The notes below the pieces were generated by a model, which saw only the letters and a list, made by a program, of their open reading frames with translations, did not search any database and had not been told where the DNA came from. The translations under genes and the position numbers were made by a program. From Streptomyces sp. CNH099 (GTDB lineage Bacteria; Actinomycetota; Actinomycetes; Streptomycetales; Streptomycetaceae): a DNA stretch of 64,000 nucleotides. Location: contig KI911459.1 in the NCBI GenBank assembly GCA_000514715.1, positions 372,001 through 436,000 on the forward strand, in the 5' to 3' direction. Positions 61,847 to 64,000 of the stretch are shown in pieces (within the stretch, counting starts at the first letter, position 1; each line of letters opens with the position of its first letter).

Positions 61847-64000
61847 GTGACGGGGACCTACCGCATCGGGCGACTCGACGACGCGCACGTCCTGCTGACC
61901 GGAGCCACCGGCTTCATCGGGCAGGCGCTGCTGGAGCGGCTGCTGTCCGGCCACCCCGGCACCCGGGTGACGATCGTCGTCCGCCCGCGGGGCAACGGCG
62001 GCGCCGCCGACCGCTTCCGCCGGCTGCTGCGCAAGGACGTCTTCCGCGCCTGGCGCGAGCAGGTCGGCGACGAGGCCGCGTTCGCCGAGGCGGAGCGCCG
62101 CGTCACCGTCGTCGAGGGCGCGCTCGACCGGCTGGAGGACGTCGAGTTCCCCGGCGACGTCGACGTCGCCATCCACTGCGCGTCGTCCGTCTCCTTCGAC
62201 CCGCCCATCGACGAGGCGTTCAGCAGCAACGTCTCCGGGGCCGTCGCGCTGTACGAGAAGCTGGGCGAGCAGGAGCGCCCGCCGCACATCGTGCACATCT
62301 CCACCGCGTACGTCTCCAGCGGCGGCCAGGGCCTGGTGCGCGAGGGCCGGCTCACCCACGACGTCGACTGGCGGCGCGAGCTGGCCCAGGGCCTGGCCGC
62401 CCGCGACGACGTCGAGCGCGCCTCCCGCCGCCCCGAGGTGCTGCGCAAGGCGCTGGAGAAGGCCGGCCGCGACCACGGCAAGGCCGGCCCGCAGATCGCC
62501 GCCAAGGACGCGGAGGAGGCGCGCCGCGCGTGGGTCGAGGAGCGGCTCGTCGAGCACGGCGCCACCCGCGCCGAGATCCTCGGCTTCTCCGACGTCTACA
62601 CCTTCACCAAGGCCATGTCCGAGCGCGCCGTCGAGGAGCTGTGGGCGGGCCGGCCGCTGTCGATCGTGCGCCCGGCGATCGTGGAGAGCGCGCTGCGGCA
62701 CCCGTACCCCGGCTGGATCGACGGCTTCAAGATGGCCGACCCGCTGATCATCGCGTACGGCAGCGGGCTGCTGCGCGACATGCCGGGACAGCCGGACACG
62801 GTCATGGACGTCGTCCCCGTCGACCTCGTCGTCAACGCCACCCTCGCCGCCGCGGCGGCCCCGCCCGACGAGGGCGCCGAGCCGCACTACTTCCACGTCG
62901 GCTCCGGCGCCAGCAACCCCCTCACGCTGCGCGACCTCTACAAGCACGTGCACTCCTACTTCCGCCGCGACCCGCTGCCGGAGAGCAGCGGCCGCGGGCA
63001 CGTGCGCCCGCCGTCGTGGACCTTCCCCGGCGCCGCCCGCGTGGAGTTCGCGCTCGGCGCCGGCGAGCGGGCCGCGAACATCGCCGACAAGCTGCTCGGC
63101 CAGCTCCCCGGCACCGAACGCACCCAGGAGTGGGCGAGCAGACTGCACAAGGAGAAGCGGTCCCTGGAGACGCTCCGCAAGTACTCCGACCTGTACGGCG
63201 TCTACACCCGCACCGCCGTCGTCTACGACGACCGCGAGCTGCGCGCGCTCAACGCCGCGCTGCCCGCCGACCGCGCCGCCGAGCACGGCTTCGACCCGGC
63301 CGGGATCGACTGGTACACGTACCTCGAAGAGGTCCACTGCCCCAAGGTCACCGCCCCGCTGCGGGCCCGGACCGGCGGCCGGCGCGGCACCCGGAGGCCG
63401 AACCCCGCCGCGCTCCCGCCCGGCGGGAGCCCGGCGGGGGGGACCGCGGGCGGCACCGCGGCCGTGTTCGACCTGGACGGCACGATCATCGCCTCCGACA
63501 TCGTCGAGTCGTACGTGTGGACCCGGCTGGCGTCGCTGCCCCGCGGGCGCTGGGCCCCCGAGCTGTTCGACCTCGCCCGCAACGCCCCCCGCTACCTGCT
63601 CGCCGAGCGCCGCGACCGCGGCGACGTGATGCGCTCCTTCTTCCGCCGCTACGAGGGCGCACACGTCGAGGAGCTGCGCGCGCTGGTCGCCGAGCAGGTC
63701 GGCGACGCGCTGCTGCACCGCGTCATGCCGGAGGCCGTACGGCGCATCCGCGCCCACCGCGCCGCCGGCCACCGCACCGTGCTCATCACCGGCAGCCTCG
63801 ACCTGCTCGTCGAGCCGCTCCGGCCGCTCTTCGACGACATCGAGGCGACCCACCTCGCCGAACGTGACGGCGTCCTGACCGGCTTCCTGCGCACCCCGCC
63901 GATCGTCGGCGAGGGCCGCGCGGCGTGGCTGCAGAGCCACGCCCGCGAGCGGGAGCTGGACCTCGGCGCCAGCTACGGCTACGCCGACAGCTACTCGGAC
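61847..64000 (+). CDS. Fatty acyl-CoA reductase fused to HAD phosphatase (truncated by window end)
   Basis: GTG at 61847 with GGGGAGG (61834-61840); 718 codons without a stop, running past the window. Residues ~10-430 are an NAD-binding-4/FAR-type reductase: TGATGFIG at 18-25, HCASSVSFD, HISTAYVSSG, and Tyr251-X3-Lys255 (YTFTK) as catalytic pair. After a Gly/Pro linker a SerB-like HAD domain begins at ~538, with nucleophile Asp542 in FDLDGT and LITGSLDLL as motif II. In known relatives a PlsC acyltransferase may follow. Expected to supply fatty alcohol. It lies 61 bp after larC. Confidence 0.88.
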   Translation, partial: MTGTYRIGRLDDAHVLLTGATGFIGQALLERLLSGHPGTRVTIVVRPRGNGGAADRFRRLLRKDVFRAWREQVGDEAAFAEAERRVTVVEGALDRLEDVEFPGDVDVAIHCASSVSFDPPIDEAFSSNVSGAVALYEKLGEQERPPHIVHISTAYVSSGGQGLVREGRLTHDVDWRRELAQGLAARDDVERASRRPEVLRKALEKAGRDHGKAGPQIAAKDAEEARRAWVEERLVEHGATRAEILGFSDVYTFTKAMSERAVEELWAGRPLSIVRPAIVESALRHPYPGWIDGFKMADPLIIAYGSGLLRDMPGQPDTVMDVVPVDLVVNATLAAAAAPPDEGAEPHYFHVGSGASNPLTLRDLYKHVHSYFRRDPLPESSGRGHVRPPSWTFPGAARVEFALGAGERAANIADKLLGQLPGTERTQEWASRLHKEKRSLETLRKYSDLYGVYTRTAVVYDDRELRALNAALPADRAAEHGFDPAGIDWYTYLEEVHCPKVTAPLRARTGGRRGTRRPNPAALPPGGSPAGGTAGGTAAVFDLDGTIIASDIVESYVWTRLASLPRGRWAPELFDLARNAPRYLLAERRDRGDVMRSFFRRYEGAHVEELRALVAEQVGDALLHRVMPEAVRRIRAHRAAGHRTVLITGSLDLLVEPLRPLFDDIEATHLAERDGVLTGFLRTPPIVGEGRAAWLQSHARERELDLGASYGYADSYSD

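Overview
The window is high-GC actinobacterial chromosome, very probably from Streptomyces or a close relative. The evidence is strong third-codon-position GC bias, GTG and TTG starts, BldD with its c-di-GMP signature, the actinobacterial sIHF, a helicase-dead PriA, an EF-P with the palindromic PGKGP loop, and an XRE/DUF397/ATPase cluster of the whiJ type. No rRNA, tRNA, CRISPR array, transposase or prophage gene was found.

Bases 1-24400 are the conserved core. An M24 peptidase tail, efp and nusB converge on bldD. A long rightward pyrimidine operon follows: pyrR-pyrB-pyrC-(PH-like membrane protein)-carA-carB-pyrD-pyrF, mostly joined by ATGA or GTGA overlaps and preceded by an excellent PyrR-binding hairpin. 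Next come sIHF, gmk, rpoZ, coaBC, metK, priA, an HTH gene, fmt, rsmB, rpe and a SorC-type regulator.

Bases 24400-50900 are accessory. They hold a large NB-ARC/LuxR regulator; an ArsR repressor facing an MFS exporter across three identical operators; and a galactoside/galactonate locus (GH42 beta-galactosidase, ABC importer, DgoD, divergent SDR and GntR). A LysM lytic enzyme sits under a c-di-AMP (ydaO-type) riboswitch. Then follow a short luciferase-like protein, a whiJ-type cluster, a Tat-exported TIM-barrel protein with a PQQ-type sugar dehydrogenase/PKD protein, a two-component system, a small lytic transglycosylase, a tandem universal stress protein and a secreted S1E serine protease.

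Bases 51000-64000 concern glycerolipids and cofactors: a degenerate diacylglycerol-kinase-like protein, an alkyl-DHAP synthase (AGPS) homologue, a TetR translationally coupled to glpD, and a GDSL lipase. A second TetR precedes a likely operon of a diiron ferritin-like protein, larE, larB, larC (nickel-pincer nucleotide cofactor synthesis) and a fatty acyl-CoA reductase/HAD fusion that runs off the window. The AGPS homologue plus the reductase/phosphatase fusion is the combination expected for aerobic ether-lipid synthesis. This and the Lar operon with its diiron partner are the most interesting content.
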